This document shows, piece by piece, positions 1 through 12,611 of a DNA stretch of 64,000 bases. Location of the stretch: contig NW_006763135.1 in NCBI RefSeq assembly GCF_000264905.1, positions 847,179-911,178 on the forward strand, in the 5' to 3' direction. Positions within the stretch are counted from its first letter, which is position 1. Every line of letters starts with the position of its first letter. The notes under the pieces are model-generated. The model had not been told where the DNA came from, searched no databases, and saw nothing but the letters and a program-made list of their open reading frames with translations. Source of the stretch: Stereum hirsutum FP-91666 SS1. Its lineage: Eukaryota > Basidiomycota > Agaricomycetes > Russulales > Stereaceae. A program made the position numbers and the translations under genes.

Positions 1-1043
1 TTTGGATAGGCTTCCCGGTGCGACGAACGCCCTCGTCTCCGCCCTTCTCAAAGTGAACCCGAACACCATCGTGATCAATCAGTCCGGAACACCAGTGGAG
101 ATGCCGTGGGTCGACGAGGCGCACACCTTATTGCAGGTAATTGCATTCTTTCCGCCTCTCTTATGAATAGCGAGATGACTGAATCTGAATGTTACGGCGG
201 CGCTAGGCGTTCTACGGAGGGAATGAGCTGGGAAATGGCCTTGCAGATGTATTGTTCGGGAAAGTGAATCCTTCGGCGAAGTTGGCGTTGACATTCCCGT
301 GAGTTTCTGAATCTCCTATTTGCAGAAGTCATTCTAACAGGGTTGGATTTGATGCAGCAAACGGCTAGAAGACAGCCCCTCTTACCCGTCTTACGGTGAT
401 AAGGGTGAAGCTCACGGGAAGATTCTCTACAACGAGGTCAGTTCTTTTCAGATGTTTGTATTCTAGCGATAAAAACCTCATGAAATTACCACAGGGCATA
501 TACGTGGGTTACCGCTCCTTCGACAAGCGCTCCCTCGACCCTCTCTTCCCCTTCGGCTACGGTCTTTCCTACACCACCTTCTCCTACTCCAATCTCCACG
601 TCAGCGAGCCCTCCTTCAGCGCATCCTCCTCCTCTGGAAAGAACCTTTCTTTGACCATCACATTCACCGTCACCAACACTGGTTCCCTTCCCGGCTCCGA
701 GTCGTCCCAGATTTACGTATCTTATCCCTCTACATCCGTCGTCCCGCACGCACCACAGCAGCTCAAAGGCTTCGCCAAAACCGGAATCTTGGAACCCGGA
801 ACAAGCGAGGAGCTGAAGGTGTCGCTGGATAGGGATGCGTTTGCGTGGTGGGATGAGAGGGTGAGCAGGGCGGGAAGCGGCGTGCCGGGGTTGCATGGCG
901 TTACGAGTCTGGGAGGAAAGGGTGGACGGTGGGTCGCTGAGAAGGGTGTTTACGAGATTGGGGTTGGGGCGTCGAGTAGGGACGTAAGGTTGAAGGGTAC
1001 TGTGGAGGTGAAGGAGGGGCCTCTGGAGTGGCTTGGGTTGTGA
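1..1043 (+). CDS. GH3 beta-glucosidase, 3' part (5' end outside window)
   Basis: Glycoside hydrolase family 3 enzyme, which removes terminal beta-glucose from glucans and cello-oligosaccharides. Only the C-terminal part is present. Four exons are readable: 1-136, 207-298, 358-436 and 495-1043, with GT-AG introns. The end of the C-terminal alpha/beta sandwich is seen in [20 protein letters not shown] and [17 protein letters not shown]. It is followed by the conserved YVGYRSFD and [11 protein letters not shown] blocks and a fibronectin-III-like domain ([20 protein letters not shown]). The catalytic Asp lies upstream of the window. It is a close paralogue of the complete GH3 gene at 31015-34682, with the same FGKVNPS(A/G)KL(A/S)LTFP and [10 protein letters not shown] blocks. 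The product ends at TGA 1041-1043. Confident family call; substrate not determinable. Confidence 0.93.
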
Positions 1044-2822
1044 GCGTGTTCTGATGTTCAAATAAGTGAAAGGAGGAAGATAAAGGATACTCGTCGAGTT
1101 TGTATCTATGTATTTGAAGATGTACGTGATAGGGAGCCGTTGGTTTTTCGCTGGTACTGATATGTATATCAAGTCTCGAGAAATGTACCTTTCTATGTAC
1201 AGTTTTAAATCTATATTTCTTCGCATTTCCTTTGTTACTCTGTTTGAGTTAGGAAGAGCCTCGTCTTTGGCTCCCATTTCCCGATCATAGATTTAAGCGC
1301 CCATTACACGTGGCTCGCATATCGAATCCGCTCCTCCGTTATTCCCCGAGCTACATCTTTGGACCTAACGCCTAACTCGAACCTATGCCCGGATGTACAC
1401 AACTCTCAACCTCGATCTCTCGCGGACTTAGTCGTTCGCATCTCCTCGCAATTCAATATTTCACCGCTAGTCACCCCCTCCACGGTGCTTATCGGCGTTG
1501 TTGTTCAACCCTCGAAACCATTCCTGAGACCCTGGCGTGCTTTCTCCTGAACTATATATCTCCTGCTGTACAGGCCTTAGGTAGGTTACTCCATTATCAC
1601 TGCTTACCGGCTGTAGTGCCCAAATGTGTACGAAATTCGTTGGCGATCCAAGTTGTCAACGCACATAGAGTGGTTCGTCTTTCGCCGCTTCCATATTACC
1701 TTCAATATACACTGCCCTACCAAGACTGACATTTTACTTTCCCAATTATTCTTCACGGTCATGGGGAACCCGGATTTATCACTTTCCGGACCATATTTCA
1801 AGATTCTAGGTCTAAACAAAGTTTAGTTGGCAGATGCGGGTGCAGAGGCGTCTCCTCTTGCCAGTTCAGTATGATGCGGTGTACCAAGTTGGATATGCTT
1901 AGCGACCAAGGTTCAACGCAGTTCAACGCCTATGTAAACCAGCGATGACATGAAGAACGATGCGGATTGTGTTGCCTGCCGGGGGTGCCAATAAGGTCAG
2001 GTTGCAGCTCGAGATGTTGCACGCCCGTCAAAGACCCTTCACCTTTCCTCAAAATCGAGGGGATGACTCCTAAGACCGGACTCATCGGTGTAGCTACGAT
2101 TTCGCTAGCAGAATAGGTACGCCGTACAGGAACAACCAGTGTGTGTATTTTTATTCCGTGTTGTTCCATCTGGACAATAATTCTCTGTGCTATGCTATGC
2201 GACGGACATCATTTTGCCTTTTTATTTCCGCAAAGGCCACGTTATACCAATTACCTCGTTGCGTCCGCTCTGATTTATTGACTAGGCTCGGGGCGGTCCC
2301 GGTGATGCACCGCATAGGAACTTTTTGCTGAATATACTGAAGATCCCAGACTCACATACCATATCAACGCTTCGTCGTACATCTCGCAAGTCGCTGCGCC
2401 ATTACACCTTTGCTTGGGCGCGACATCATCTCTAGATTCGTTGCTGAGCATAAAGACGAAAGCTGAATGACCTGTCACCAGTCACCGGGGTAACGGTTGG
2501 TGATCGCCGCGCTCAAAGAGCTTGCATTATGAAGACTTACGGGTATACTGGGACTTTCTCCGTCGACAATATAGTCGCCACCAAGGGGTCTGCGCGACAT
2601 GTTATTCGGCTCAACATATGCATGTACAGAGCAAAGCATGGAAGTTCTGTAACACAGCCCCCCAAGCCGTCCGACAACGGCGGGAATTTAAATGGCTCCT
2701 CTCAGTCTCCGCACACCTGTCGACTGTCGACTGTCCATCGCCTCCGCAGAAATTGAGCTCTCCGGGGCTTTTCTAGAGGCTGGTGCGCCACTCTGACTCG
2801 AACCTAGAACTTTGTTACTATA
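1044..2822. other. Intergenic region, no gene recognised
   Basis: About 1.8 kb between the GH3 gene and the orphan gene. The first 200 bp are AT-rich with repeated TGTA-containing words, consistent with a 3' untranslated region. Short open frames here have no recognisable domain or splice continuity. At 2783-2810 a short stretch resembles a tRNA T-arm on the minus strand, but no matching 5' half was found. Confidence 0.5.
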
Positions 2823-2824
2823 TG

Positions 2825-2839
2825 CCAATAACTATAAAG
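2825..2839 (+). promoter_or_regulatory. CCAAT and TATA motifs upstream of orphan gene
   Basis: CCAAT at 2825-2829 and TATAAAG at 2833-2839 lie about 130 bp upstream of the ATG at 2966 and are followed by a pyrimidine-rich leader. Core promoter by position and motif only. Confidence 0.45.
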
Positions 2840-2965
2840 ACCTTCTATCAAGCTCCTCCCCAGCATCTCAACAGCCCCACCTCCTCTCCAGCTGGACAGA
2901 AGCCTCAGCTCGTCTCCAACATACAGTCACTCTTCTCTTCGGTTTACTCGCGCTTGTCTCACACC

Positions 2966-5434
2966 ATGTCCGCAAACAACATCCACGTCGACTCTTTGAC
3001 CGTCAGTGCCCCAGTGCTGGTCCCGGATGTCACCGTTCGCAACATAGTCACATTCCCGAGCCGCTCCGTCTTCGTCGACAACACTCAATATTCCTCGGTC
3101 ATAACGAAATCTAACTATCCGGCCACCCAACTCATCAAATTGCTCATTCAATACATCGGCCAGGACCTCTGCTCGTTCAAGTATTTCTCTGATGTCTCTT
3201 TCAACATCCTCAAGACGTCGCAGAACATTTGGTTCGGCATCAATCAACTCATCCAGGACATATCTAGGCTTGAGAAGGATGAGGACGCATGGGCCAAGTA
3301 TACCACGTATACTGGGGCGATTGACCCACTTGAGGAGTAAGTCTTTCGTATCGAGTTCTTTGGTATTTTCGACGTTGGATTTTTTTCTGTGCAGGCGAAC
3401 TGATTATCTGGATGTCCTTTATTCGCAATAGGTTCCTCTTCAAGTTCAGTCTCCTCACCGAGCAGCAGACGATGTTGTATCGTCAATTTGAGGAGTTCAT
3501 TGGAATCAGCGAGTGCATGACTTTGATCACGATCTTCAGAACCCAGAGGGACCAGCTCTTGCATACTGTCAAGACTTTGAAGAGCTCCGAGATGTACATG
3601 GCAAGTTCTTTTCTTTCCCATTTGTTTCCTTCTACGTATTGCTGAGACCATATCTATTGGTGTTCTTATAACAGAATGTCTGTGGTTCGAACGGATGGAC
3701 TGAGAAGGAGGCACATTGTGTCAGTGTCGTGTGTAGACATAGCGATATCTCCTTCCTCTCCCTTTTCCTCGAGCGCATCAAGAAGTGCCTTGGCAAGGCG
3801 CCTGCTGGCGTGTGAGACATTTTCCCCAACCTTTATCAACGTCACTCACATAAATATTCTCTTCGTCCAGGCGAGAGATCGTGACGAAGTGCCATCATGA
3901 GCTCACTGTGGTATTCGAGATCTTCCGCACCGAGTTCTCGGGCAACCGTATCAACGAGGTGAGCGACCATTCTTTTTTACGCCGCTTCAAGATAAACATT
4001 GACGACGAGCGTATAGTCCTTCTTCTTCATAACCATCCACTCAGCCATCGTGATCTACTCTACACTGGAGATGTGCTCGCGTCCTAAGGAGTACCCGGAG
4101 TGGTCTTCGGAGGCGAAATTGAAGACGGTCTGGCAGACGACGATTCGGTGTGTCTCATCTGCTCCGTACAAATGACTGGTCACGAACTTGAACCAATTTG
4201 TCTCTTCTTAGCTTCCTTGAGGTACTCGTCAAACAACTCAAGACCGAGACACCGGATTACAAGGTCGTCGAGGAGGTGTTCATCGTCATTGCGGAGTGTT
4301 TCCAGGTCGGTCATATATTATACATTGATTCTATAGTCTTCATGACTTCAATGTCTATGGGATTTTTTTTTTGCAGGGGTATGATGTCCACATCCCCGGC
4401 CCTAGCAGACCCATTGTGCACATGGAACCCAAGAGTTCGAAGTCCTACGAATTTGCCGTGACCTTTACCCAGCTTTTAAAGCAGGTCAGCCTTGTTCGCA
4501 GGCCGTTCCACGCACAATCTCTTGCGCTGGTCTCGGTTTGTTACAAGCTGTGGCGTTCCTTCCTCTCTCAAGAGCATCGTAGTTTCGAGAACCTCGTTGC
4601 AATCGATCAGTGGGTCTTACTATACGATCTGGTTCTCGAGATAGGAACTTTAACTGGATTTTCGCGGCATTTACAGAGCTTTCGAGGCGACCTTCACTTC
4701 TCTCCAGTCCGCCGCCACCGCAATCCTCGATGTCGTTGTATTCAACTTCGAGGTAGACAACGCCGAGGTTAAGAAGATTAGGCAGTCGCTCTCTCTCGCT
4801 CAGCTCAAGATAAAGGAATGTTTCGAGAGGTACGGGGTAAGTTCTACTAACATTTCGCTCATCAGTAGCAACTACTTGGCCCATGATACTGACTGGCTCC
4901 GCCAATATAGCTCCATGACTGGGCGAGCTGCGAGATGAAGGTCAAGAGGGCACTCGAAGATGACAAGCTTCGTATGAAGCAGCTTAAGGAGTTCCTTGCG
5001 AAAGTGAGACTCCTTTCCCTTTACCGATGCGTTCAATCGTTAACATAGAGCATTCGTTTTGTGTAGCCCGGCCATGAAGTGAGCCCCGACGTCAAAACCA
5101 GTGAGCTCATCGAAGTCTCGGTCGACATCCACCTCAAGGCGCGCCATCTTGAACAGCGGACTAGTACGTGTACATCCCCTGTTTCCTTTACTGGCCGCAT
5201 TACTGACCTGTTGCCATCACAGTGCTCGTCAAGCCCAGCGCCCGCCTCTTCTCCATCATGTGGGAGGCTTCCCAGGAGCTCAAGTCCGATCACAAGATCA
5301 ACTGCGCCGATTCTTGCAACTCGAAGTTCCGAGACGAGAAGAACCGTGAGCTTCCTATGGACGCACTAGTGAGCTCGATGGGGACGCACAGCAAGAAGCT
5401 CCGGCTCCGGCTCTTCTTGGGCGAGACGGTCTGA
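2966..5434 (+). CDS. Orphan multi-exon protein of unknown function
   Basis: Not recognised. The start is the ATG at 2966 (MSANNIHVDSLTV), the first in a frame that splices through. About ten exons can be followed by matching reading phase: 2966-3336; 3432-3602; 3675 to about 3812; about 3870-3958; 4017-4148; 4211 to about 4303; and further exons to the TGA at 5432-5434. The region 4490-4680 is the least certain. The intron after 3602 appears to use a GC donor (ATG|GCAAGT) with acceptor ACAG at 3671-3674. The product has no signal peptide or clear membrane span and looks mostly helical, with charged segments such as LKIKECFERYG and KRALEDDKLRMKQLKEFLAK near the C-terminus. It is probably a lineage-restricted soluble protein. 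The continuous splice phase makes it a convincing gene; no function is inferred. Confidence 0.75.
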
Positions 5435-6211
5435 GTCCGAGGTTATACAGAGTGTTGGTTTGGACATTGAATAGTCGCATAATTTACAGGACTCGGAGGT
5501 GAAGCGAGGTTGAACGAGTGTTTCGGTGCTACAAGGGATCCTATTTCTTGCTTTTTTATCATCGGGTTATCTGGGTTTGCGTTGAGTTTCAATTAGGTTA
5601 CTATTTCTACCGCATAATATTGTTTTTCCTTGGTCCTTCGCGGCTTGTACAGCACTGTGGCTGAATAGTCTAAGTACATCATCGATGCAACATCGACGAA
5701 TTCCCCACACTGCGTAACACCGTACTTACACGATACGCGCACGTTCCCGAGTCGTTGACTAATTAATTTTCGCGTTCTTCCGAATGCCACTTGACCTGGC
5801 ACCCTCAACAGACCCTCGCACTGCTCCTCATCCGGGCCTGGGATACTCGGATACCCATCGTTCCGCCATGAAAGCTCTCTTCATATGCCTCTTTTGCTCG
5901 GATCTTTGTCAGCCTCAAGAATCGGAAATACGAGTTACCACGAACTGGGTGGCAGCCTCTAGACTATCTGACAATGTTGTTGAGGCTATATTTGGCTGGA
6001 ACACTACATGGCGACGACAAAACCACAGACACACCCCAGGAAAGTACAGGCAATGAGAACAAGCCTTGATAATGAGCCACGAACGTGTTCACGCGTCACC
6101 CCGTCTCCGCTTCCGTTGGGAAATTGGAAGCTCGGGGACCGTAGCAGAATGGCCTCTTCCTTGAGAGCGAAGTGCGCGAGGTGCGTCTACGTCGATCTCG
6201 TCGTCGTATAT
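5435..6211. other. Intergenic, convergent 3' ends
   Basis: Lies between the 3' ends of two convergent genes. T-rich runs near 5540-5560 and 5620-5630 fit 3' untranslated regions. No gene is supported. Confidence 0.5.
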
Positions 6212-9200
6212 CTATGACCGCATTGTGATAGATTGAGCTGGTGTAATGTCAACGTTAAAGGATAGACCCCTCACCTCAAGCTGACGCCAACGGGATGGTA
6301 ATCCCGATGCGGCATTTACACTTTGTCCATGGCGGACTCGCATAGCAGGCAAGGTCGGTTGCTGTTTGACGATCGGGTCAGAAAATCGGAGCTTCCGAGT
6401 TCCTGCCATACTTCGTGAGCTACACTGACGTTGAATTTTTTCGAGAACTTGAACAAAATCACCTCCACCTATGCCTGTCCCCGGCTCGTCACTTTCGATG
6501 TCATCACTACTATCATCGTGGCCTGACACGGCATCCGAGTCCACTTGCTCCCACACTTCCTCTTCATGCTCTTCATCATCGACCTCTCCGACTTCGTCTA
6601 GGGCATCATCATCCTGGATACTGGTGTCATCCTCTTCTGAGTCCTCGAAAGGTGCAGTGCGCCGCCTCTTGCCGGTGTGGTACGAAAATGTGGAAGTGAG
6701 AGTCCTTGGATTACGCGACCGTGACTTCCGGACTACCGCTCTATATCTGACGATGAATGGAGATTGTTGGTGGAGAAACTTCCACAATTTGGGGCCCGGC
6801 TGAGACGCAAGAGCACGAAAAATGTCAGATGTTGTCGTGGTGGCAAACAACTGATAAACGTACATAAGAGTATTGTGCCGGATACGGTCCATTAGTTTGT
6901 TCAGTCTTCTGGAGGATAACCCCCATGCCAATCAACTCGTCATATACCCGCTCGACCAGTGCCTTCGATGTCTTCTTACCAAGCCTATAGCCAGAAAGTG
7001 AGCCAAGCAACACTTCGTTTTGCTTCAACTTCCCCCCTCTAAAGGCATGAATGAGATGATTCCTGGTGACCTTGGAGTAGAGTGCCATGGCGTCGAGCAG
7101 GAACTTGACCAAACTCATCGCCTCATGAGACATATCCTTCTCAACGACTGTATAACTTGCTGCACAGTTGTCGCAAGTCCCATTGCAAGCATGTCGGTTG
7201 AACTGCTCGTCGAAGTGCTGAAGAATCTGTACACGGCGGCAGTCTGTCTCGTTCAGAACGAAATGTATGACCTGCTCAACTTCATGTAATTGACGTTGGC
7301 GATCTTCTTCCCTCAGGTTGGGCTTGTCTTGTATACGTGAGAGAAGGAATGCACAATCTTTCCATGAGTAGTCTATAAAAACCTCCTGATTAGAGAACAC
7401 TGCAGAATGTGTGATTATAGACCTACAAAGAATGCAGTCGGCAGGCAGGCCATCTCTGCCAGCTCTTCCTGTCTCTTGGTAGTAGCTATTTCGATCACTG
7501 GCAGTAAGCACTACATCTTGGGCATATGACGACTGTGAAATTCGCACTTTGTCAAGGACGATGGGAGACCGTGATGAATTATGAAGCGGACTACAAATGT
7601 GGAATGCTTAGCTTAAATCATGCTCGGGACATAAATTTGACTGACCATTGGGCTTATGTATACCCATACCAAAGGCAATCTAAAGGTTACAGTAGTGTGA
7701 ATGTGTAGTGACGACACACATATGTTTCTACAAGACATACCGTTGCAACAACAATATCGCTCTCACCAGAGAGCCAACTCTCCATAGTGTATTGCTTCTC
7801 GCTATCAAGCATGGCACCATGGAAATGGCTAGCGCTCAGCCCATAACCTCTCAGCTCCGCTGCTACCCTCTCGCATGTAGAGCGTCCAATGCAGTATACG
7901 ATGCCAGCTTGCTTTGGATGCGAACCTTTGATATAACTTGCAATAACTTTTGTGAAATTCCTTCCCGGCCTGGGTAGGACCGTATAGTGGAGGTTTGGTC
8001 TGTTGAAAGACTCGGCGAGGAAAACATGGTTAGGTTTGAGGCAAAGAGTACGTCGAATATGCTCTTGATCCGCATTCGTCGCGGACCCAGTGAGGGCAAG
8101 GATTGGAATGTCAGGAAAGTCTCTGCGGAGGTTTTTGAGACATTGATACTAGAAGCATTTCGTCCATGAGCAGGGCGGCTACAATAATACCGAGTATGGA
8201 GAGACTGCTTACCGCATCACGAAAGTCTCTTCCCCATGTCCCAAGGAGATGAGCTTCATCTACTGCGAATCTAGCTAGCATCCGTTCCTTGTAGAGATAG
8301 CGAAGGGCCTGCCGCAAGTCTGCATTCTGGGCCATTTTTTCAGGCGTAACAAATATGAGTTTGGGTTTCGTATCAGGGCCATTCAGTCTCTGCCAGATGC
8401 TCGGTTCCTGCTCAGGTACAATTTGGTCATGAGTGATCAAGACAGCATCGACTCCCTTGGACAGAAGCCATTTGACTTGATCCATCATCAACGAAGTCAA
8501 CGGTGAAATGACAATAGTAACACCTCTCGTCTTCCCGCCAACGCAGAGAGCTGGGACTTGGAAACACAAAGATTTCCCACCACCAGTTGGCTTGAGTATG
8601 AAGACGTCGAGACCGGTCAATGTTGCCAGGATAGCTTCAAGCTGATTCTCTCGGAATGATCCAAGACCGAAGGTTCCTTTCAGGATCTTCATGACCTCGC
8701 CGTAGTATGGAGATCGAGATCCTGCGAGGTATCGAGCGAGGCCGGGATTTGTTGGAGAAGTAGATGCGGTATCGTAGATGACTGAAGGTGAAGCTTGATC
8801 TCGGATAGCAGCTCTTGAAGCCACCTCACGGGTTCCGATCAAGCGGCTGTAAACACAAACTAGTGTTAAGTTTGATTCTTGTCTAGTAAGAGCTTGTTGT
8901 GCTCACATAATTTCGGCAATCATGGGGCCATCACAAACCTTGGCTTGATGTTCAAGGCGAATCTTCTCGCACTTGAAGTAATCGCCCCAGCGAGCGTATA
9001 GTGCACAAAGCTCCTCCAGCTCATCAATGGTTTTCTGTAGGACACGATCGCGTTGCATGTATGTTAGCGTGCATAATTCAATCTTCTCAAAAGACAGGCG
9101 CACCGAAGATAAATCATATTCGAGAGTCACCGGAAGATGAGCTGTGGTTGTTTGCGAAGACGAAGACACTGCGGTCGACGTAGAGTTCTGTGTCAGACGA

Positions 9201-9262
9201 GACCGTTTGCTTGATCGGGTCGGAACCTCGACGTATACGGTCATAGCCCTCTTCTTCGACAT
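6212..9262 (-). CDS. RecQ-family ATP-dependent DNA helicase
   Basis: A 3'-5' DNA helicase of the RecQ (Sgs1/BLM) family, which unwinds recombination and stalled-fork intermediates in the nucleus. The first exon (8903-9262) gives a Ser/Thr-rich, charged N-terminus. The helicase core follows: motif I TGGGKSLCFQVPA (about 8570), motif II DEAH with TWGRDFRDAY, motif III LALTGSAT (about 8080), then FGMGIHKPNVRF and motif VI QETGRAGRDG (about 7460). A zinc-binding region has cysteines in HACNGTCDNC (about 7180), followed by a winged-helix-like segment. The final exon, joined by a 64-nt GTACGT...TCTCAG intron, encodes a strongly acidic tail (EEDDTSIQDDD, DDEEHEEEVWEQ). No HRDC domain is evident. All core motifs are intact. 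RecQ-like genes are often multiplied in Agaricomycetes, so this may be a paralogue and not the sole Sgs1 orthologue. Confidence 0.9.
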
Positions 9263-10530
9263 TTATGCACAGGACCAGAATCTAAGAGGACTTTGGAGAA
9301 TGAAACGGATGTGCTGTAACAGACAGCGTACTGAGGGTGCGGAGAGAAAAGGCGAGAGGTCGAAAACAGGCTCAAGAAGTCAGAAGAGCAACGCTAGCCA
9401 ATGAGAATGCGCACGCTATCACTCAACTCGTATACCCCGATGGAATCTGCTGTGAGCCCTTCGTGACTCTGCTGTGAATATCGACACTTATAGCCACTTC
9501 TGTGCAGATCCGTATCACTCATCTGAGACGATGAATTCCGCAACCTATGATGTCTTGGTGAAAAGCAGCTGAAGAGTCAAACATTCGTGCCAGAGCAAGA
9601 CAGGGGATTCCAAGGTCCAGGCTATAGGAAGATGTTTAGATATCCAAAAGTCACCAGTGTAGAGTGCGCTGAGCGAGAACGCAGGATGGAACACAATCCG
9701 TAAGGAGATGAGCGCTTCGCGATGAGCTTACTGTACTCATGTATCCTTCTAACTAAGCTCCCACTTCCAACAATGGGATCGACTGGCTCATCCCATGACG
9801 TCCTTCGCGCTCAGAAGTATGGTAAGTTATACGGTCTGAACACGATACCGTGCCATCTGCTGACTCTCACTAGAATCTTCACATTTAATGGTGCAAGGCC
9901 GGTGGCGATGTTGATGACTACAGAAAGGCCTTCCGAGTTGATATTACATTGAAGGTCGTAGGAAGAGAATACAAGATAGGCATAAGTAGTCTGAAAGATT
10001 CCTCGGAAGGTTGTCGTACCGAAAACTTGGAACGGCAGTGTACTCCGGGCATCTCCGTGCAGGTTGTATCTCCGCTTCGATCGACTGCTAGAGCCCTCGA
10101 CACCACTTGTTGCTTACCCCCACGGCGGAATCCTCGAATGCACTCCATTCACATACTACATCCATCCTCTTGACAGCCTCCTTGTATCTTGATTTGAGCG
10201 TCTTTATACACATTGCGGAGGTGCAGTGCACGTGTCGTGCGCTTTGACCTTCAGATTACTACTGGCCGCGTGACACCGGCGAATGCTTTTGAAGGGCCTA
10301 TCGACTATCCTGCTTCCCTACACCCGCGAGTGTTATAGCTGTCTCCTAAATCATTGGCACTCTACAACCGTTCATCTTTGTGCGGTGTTACCGTGACGGG
10401 TGCCACCCGACACTTTGCTCCTTATATGTGAGTCCTGCCTTCTTCAGTTTCGTCAACGCTTTGTACGAAGGCCAGAACTGCAAGTGACAATTGGCCTTCT
10501 TTTGCAGCTTGGGAACTCCGGCACCGACCT
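9263..10530. other. Intergenic, no gene recognised
   Basis: About 1.3 kb between the start of the RecQ gene (-) and the F-box gene (+), so it holds both upstream regions. Small open frames near 9720-10170 show no domain or splice continuity. Confidence 0.5.
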
Positions 10531-10538
10531 TGTATAAG
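10531..10538 (+). promoter_or_regulatory. TATA-like box of F-box gene
   Basis: TGTATAAG sits about 50 bp upstream of the ATG at 10587. Assigned from motif and spacing only. Confidence 0.4.
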
Positions 10539-10586
10539 TAGCGACGCATACACCAGCATCTCCATCCGCATCTCCCTTCCCCAACT

Positions 10587-12017
10587 ATGTTCTCGACAGT
10601 TAGGCCACCTCGTCTTCCTTTCGAGATTCTCGCCAAAATCTTCACCCTTACATCTCCCATTGCCTCGAACAGACCGTTCTCTAGCAATACTCCTGGTGGC
10701 TGCCACCCTTTGGCCCTCGCACATGTATCACAACAATGGCGTGCGGTCGCACTTTCAACACCTCGCTTATGGAACGAAATCCACGTCGTCGACGGTATTC
10801 CCTTACCCGAAACCTTTCCGGCCGCATTGACCTTTTGGCTTTCTTTGTCCACCCTTTACCTTGATCTAGTCACCTCCAAAAGCGGTATTCATGTTATACA
10901 CCGATGCGTACACCTCCTCAGTGCACATGCGCATCACTGGAAAGAGGCTTCCTTCGTTTTCATGAACACGGATCTCGATAACACTGGTCTTACATCTCTT
11001 TTCGGTGTGTTTCCCAGGCTGGATAAGCTTCGAATTTCTTGTGGGCTGGCAGCTTTTGTCGCTGGTCCTCGCATTTCAATGGATGTCGCCACCCTCTTTC
11101 CCCAGCTCAAGGACGTACACATCACGCATTGCTCGATCAACAGATGGGATATACCGTGGACCTCTCTCACTACTGCCCGCTTGTGCCATGACGCCACGTA
11201 CGATTACCCTGGCCTTTTTGGCGCAGATTACGTTCGAGATTCCACAATCTATAAGTTCGATTATTATTTGTTGCTATCGGGGTTGGTACAGGCCGTCAAT
11301 CTTCATACACTCCATCTGGATCTAGTCCTTCCAGTCGACACCTTCGATTACCTCGGCATTGAGCCTGTGTCAATGCCCAACCTACGGAGCCTTTCACTCT
11401 CCGCATCTCAAGCCTATAAGCTCTCCTTGTTCTTCACCTACGTCGGATGTCCCATCCTAGAAGAACTGTCATTGTCCATCCAAGATCAGGATCCTTCCGA
11501 ATGGGATGACACCATTCATTCCAAATGGACGGAATTTCTATAGCGATGTGCAAGCTCTCTTCGCGTGTTGACCATGGACGACGGGTGGTGCCTCTCGGAC
11601 GACCATTTTATCGGTACTTTGCACGCACTCCCGACCCTAACAGAGCTCTACCTTGGGTGGAACAGCATGTCACATTCGATCTTCGACGCTCTCACCCTCA
11701 AGTACGAATCTCACCTAAAGGGGGGATCCAAAATAGAGGGTTGCTGCCCCATGCTCACTACTCTCGAGATCTGGCGACCTGTCGTTCGACGAGGAGTTGA
11801 CTCTTACGAGGGTCTATATACAAATTTCGTGGACATGATCCATTCGCGGAGACATATTCCCGAGGGGGCGGTCGATCAGGAAGGAAGAGCGGTCCCTTTG
11901 TTGAAGGTCTTGAAGATGAATCATGATGATATGATGTGTATGCGCAGGAGCGAGCCGTCGCAATATGCTCGACTGAAGGAAATAGAATCGGAGGGGATGG
12001 TCTTCGAAACTTGGTGA
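10587..12017 (+). pseudogene. F-box/LRR-like protein with in-frame TAG
   Basis: F-box protein of the large Agaricomycete family, expected to act as substrate adaptor in SCF ubiquitin ligases. The N-terminal F-box is clear (LPFEILAKIFTL, then ALAHVSQQWRAVALSTPRLW), followed by leucine-rich repeats (PNLRSLSLSASQ, CPILEELSLS, LPTLTELYLGW). The frame runs 318 codons to a TAG at 11541-11543, then continues in the same frame without another stop to TGA 12015-12017, giving 476 codons in all. The protein flows naturally across the stop (KWTEFL, stop, RCASSLRVLTMDDG), and the downstream part aligns with the paralogue at 23085-25045 (DMIHSR followed by a similar tail). So the TAG looks like a nonsense mutation or sequence error and not a true end. 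No intron explaining it was found. Confidence 0.75.
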
Positions 12018-12611
12018 TTAGACTCTTCGAACTCAACATGATACGGTTTACGTCTGTTACGACGAACGTACTTCACCTACTTCACTTCATTGCTATGTTA
12101 TCTCTACAAGTAATAAAACGGAACTTGTCTACCTTTTTCATACGCCCCGCGATGGCCTATCCACTACCCCAATCTCCTTCGGTGCCCTGACCTCACGGTT
12201 CTGCACACCCCACTCGTACTATGGCACGGCTTCACGCATAGAATGGACAGATACTTATGATTAATTGGGCAAGTTCCAACACGGCGCGTGATGAGAGTGA
12301 TTCGCTCCCGCTACGTCAAATATAGAGGTGTATATCATATACGCTGGTGACGGTTCTGTAGCACATGCGCAGGTAGAATGGTAGGTGGGGCAAGGAACGG
12401 TCGAGCGCGGACAAGCACTCGGGCCACGGAGTGAACGGACAAGGGCGACAACTACTGAAGTGCAGAATTTTCACGCTCGTGCTTCAGTCCAATGATTATG
12501 ATTGCGATTGCGTGCGTGGGAAGGATTCACCTAAATTATAGCACGACAGCCATAAAATTTACATTATTGCTATAATTCTAAACCTTCAAGGCTCACAATT
12601 CGTCACGCGCC
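12018..12611. other. Intergenic, convergent 3' ends
   Basis: Between the F-box gene and the dehydrogenase, whose 3' ends face each other. AT-rich around 12530-12590. No coding signal seen. Confidence 0.5.

Noticed and set aside
486..1277. 263-codon minus-strand frame opposite the GH3 3' end
   Set aside because: It lies antisense to a clear GH3 exon and shows no domain; composition follows the codon bias of the true strand.
2783..2812. Possible tRNA T-arm on the minus strand
   Set aside because: The B-box-like GGTTCGAGTC is present, but the stem does not pair well and no 5' half or acceptor partner was found within 100 bp.
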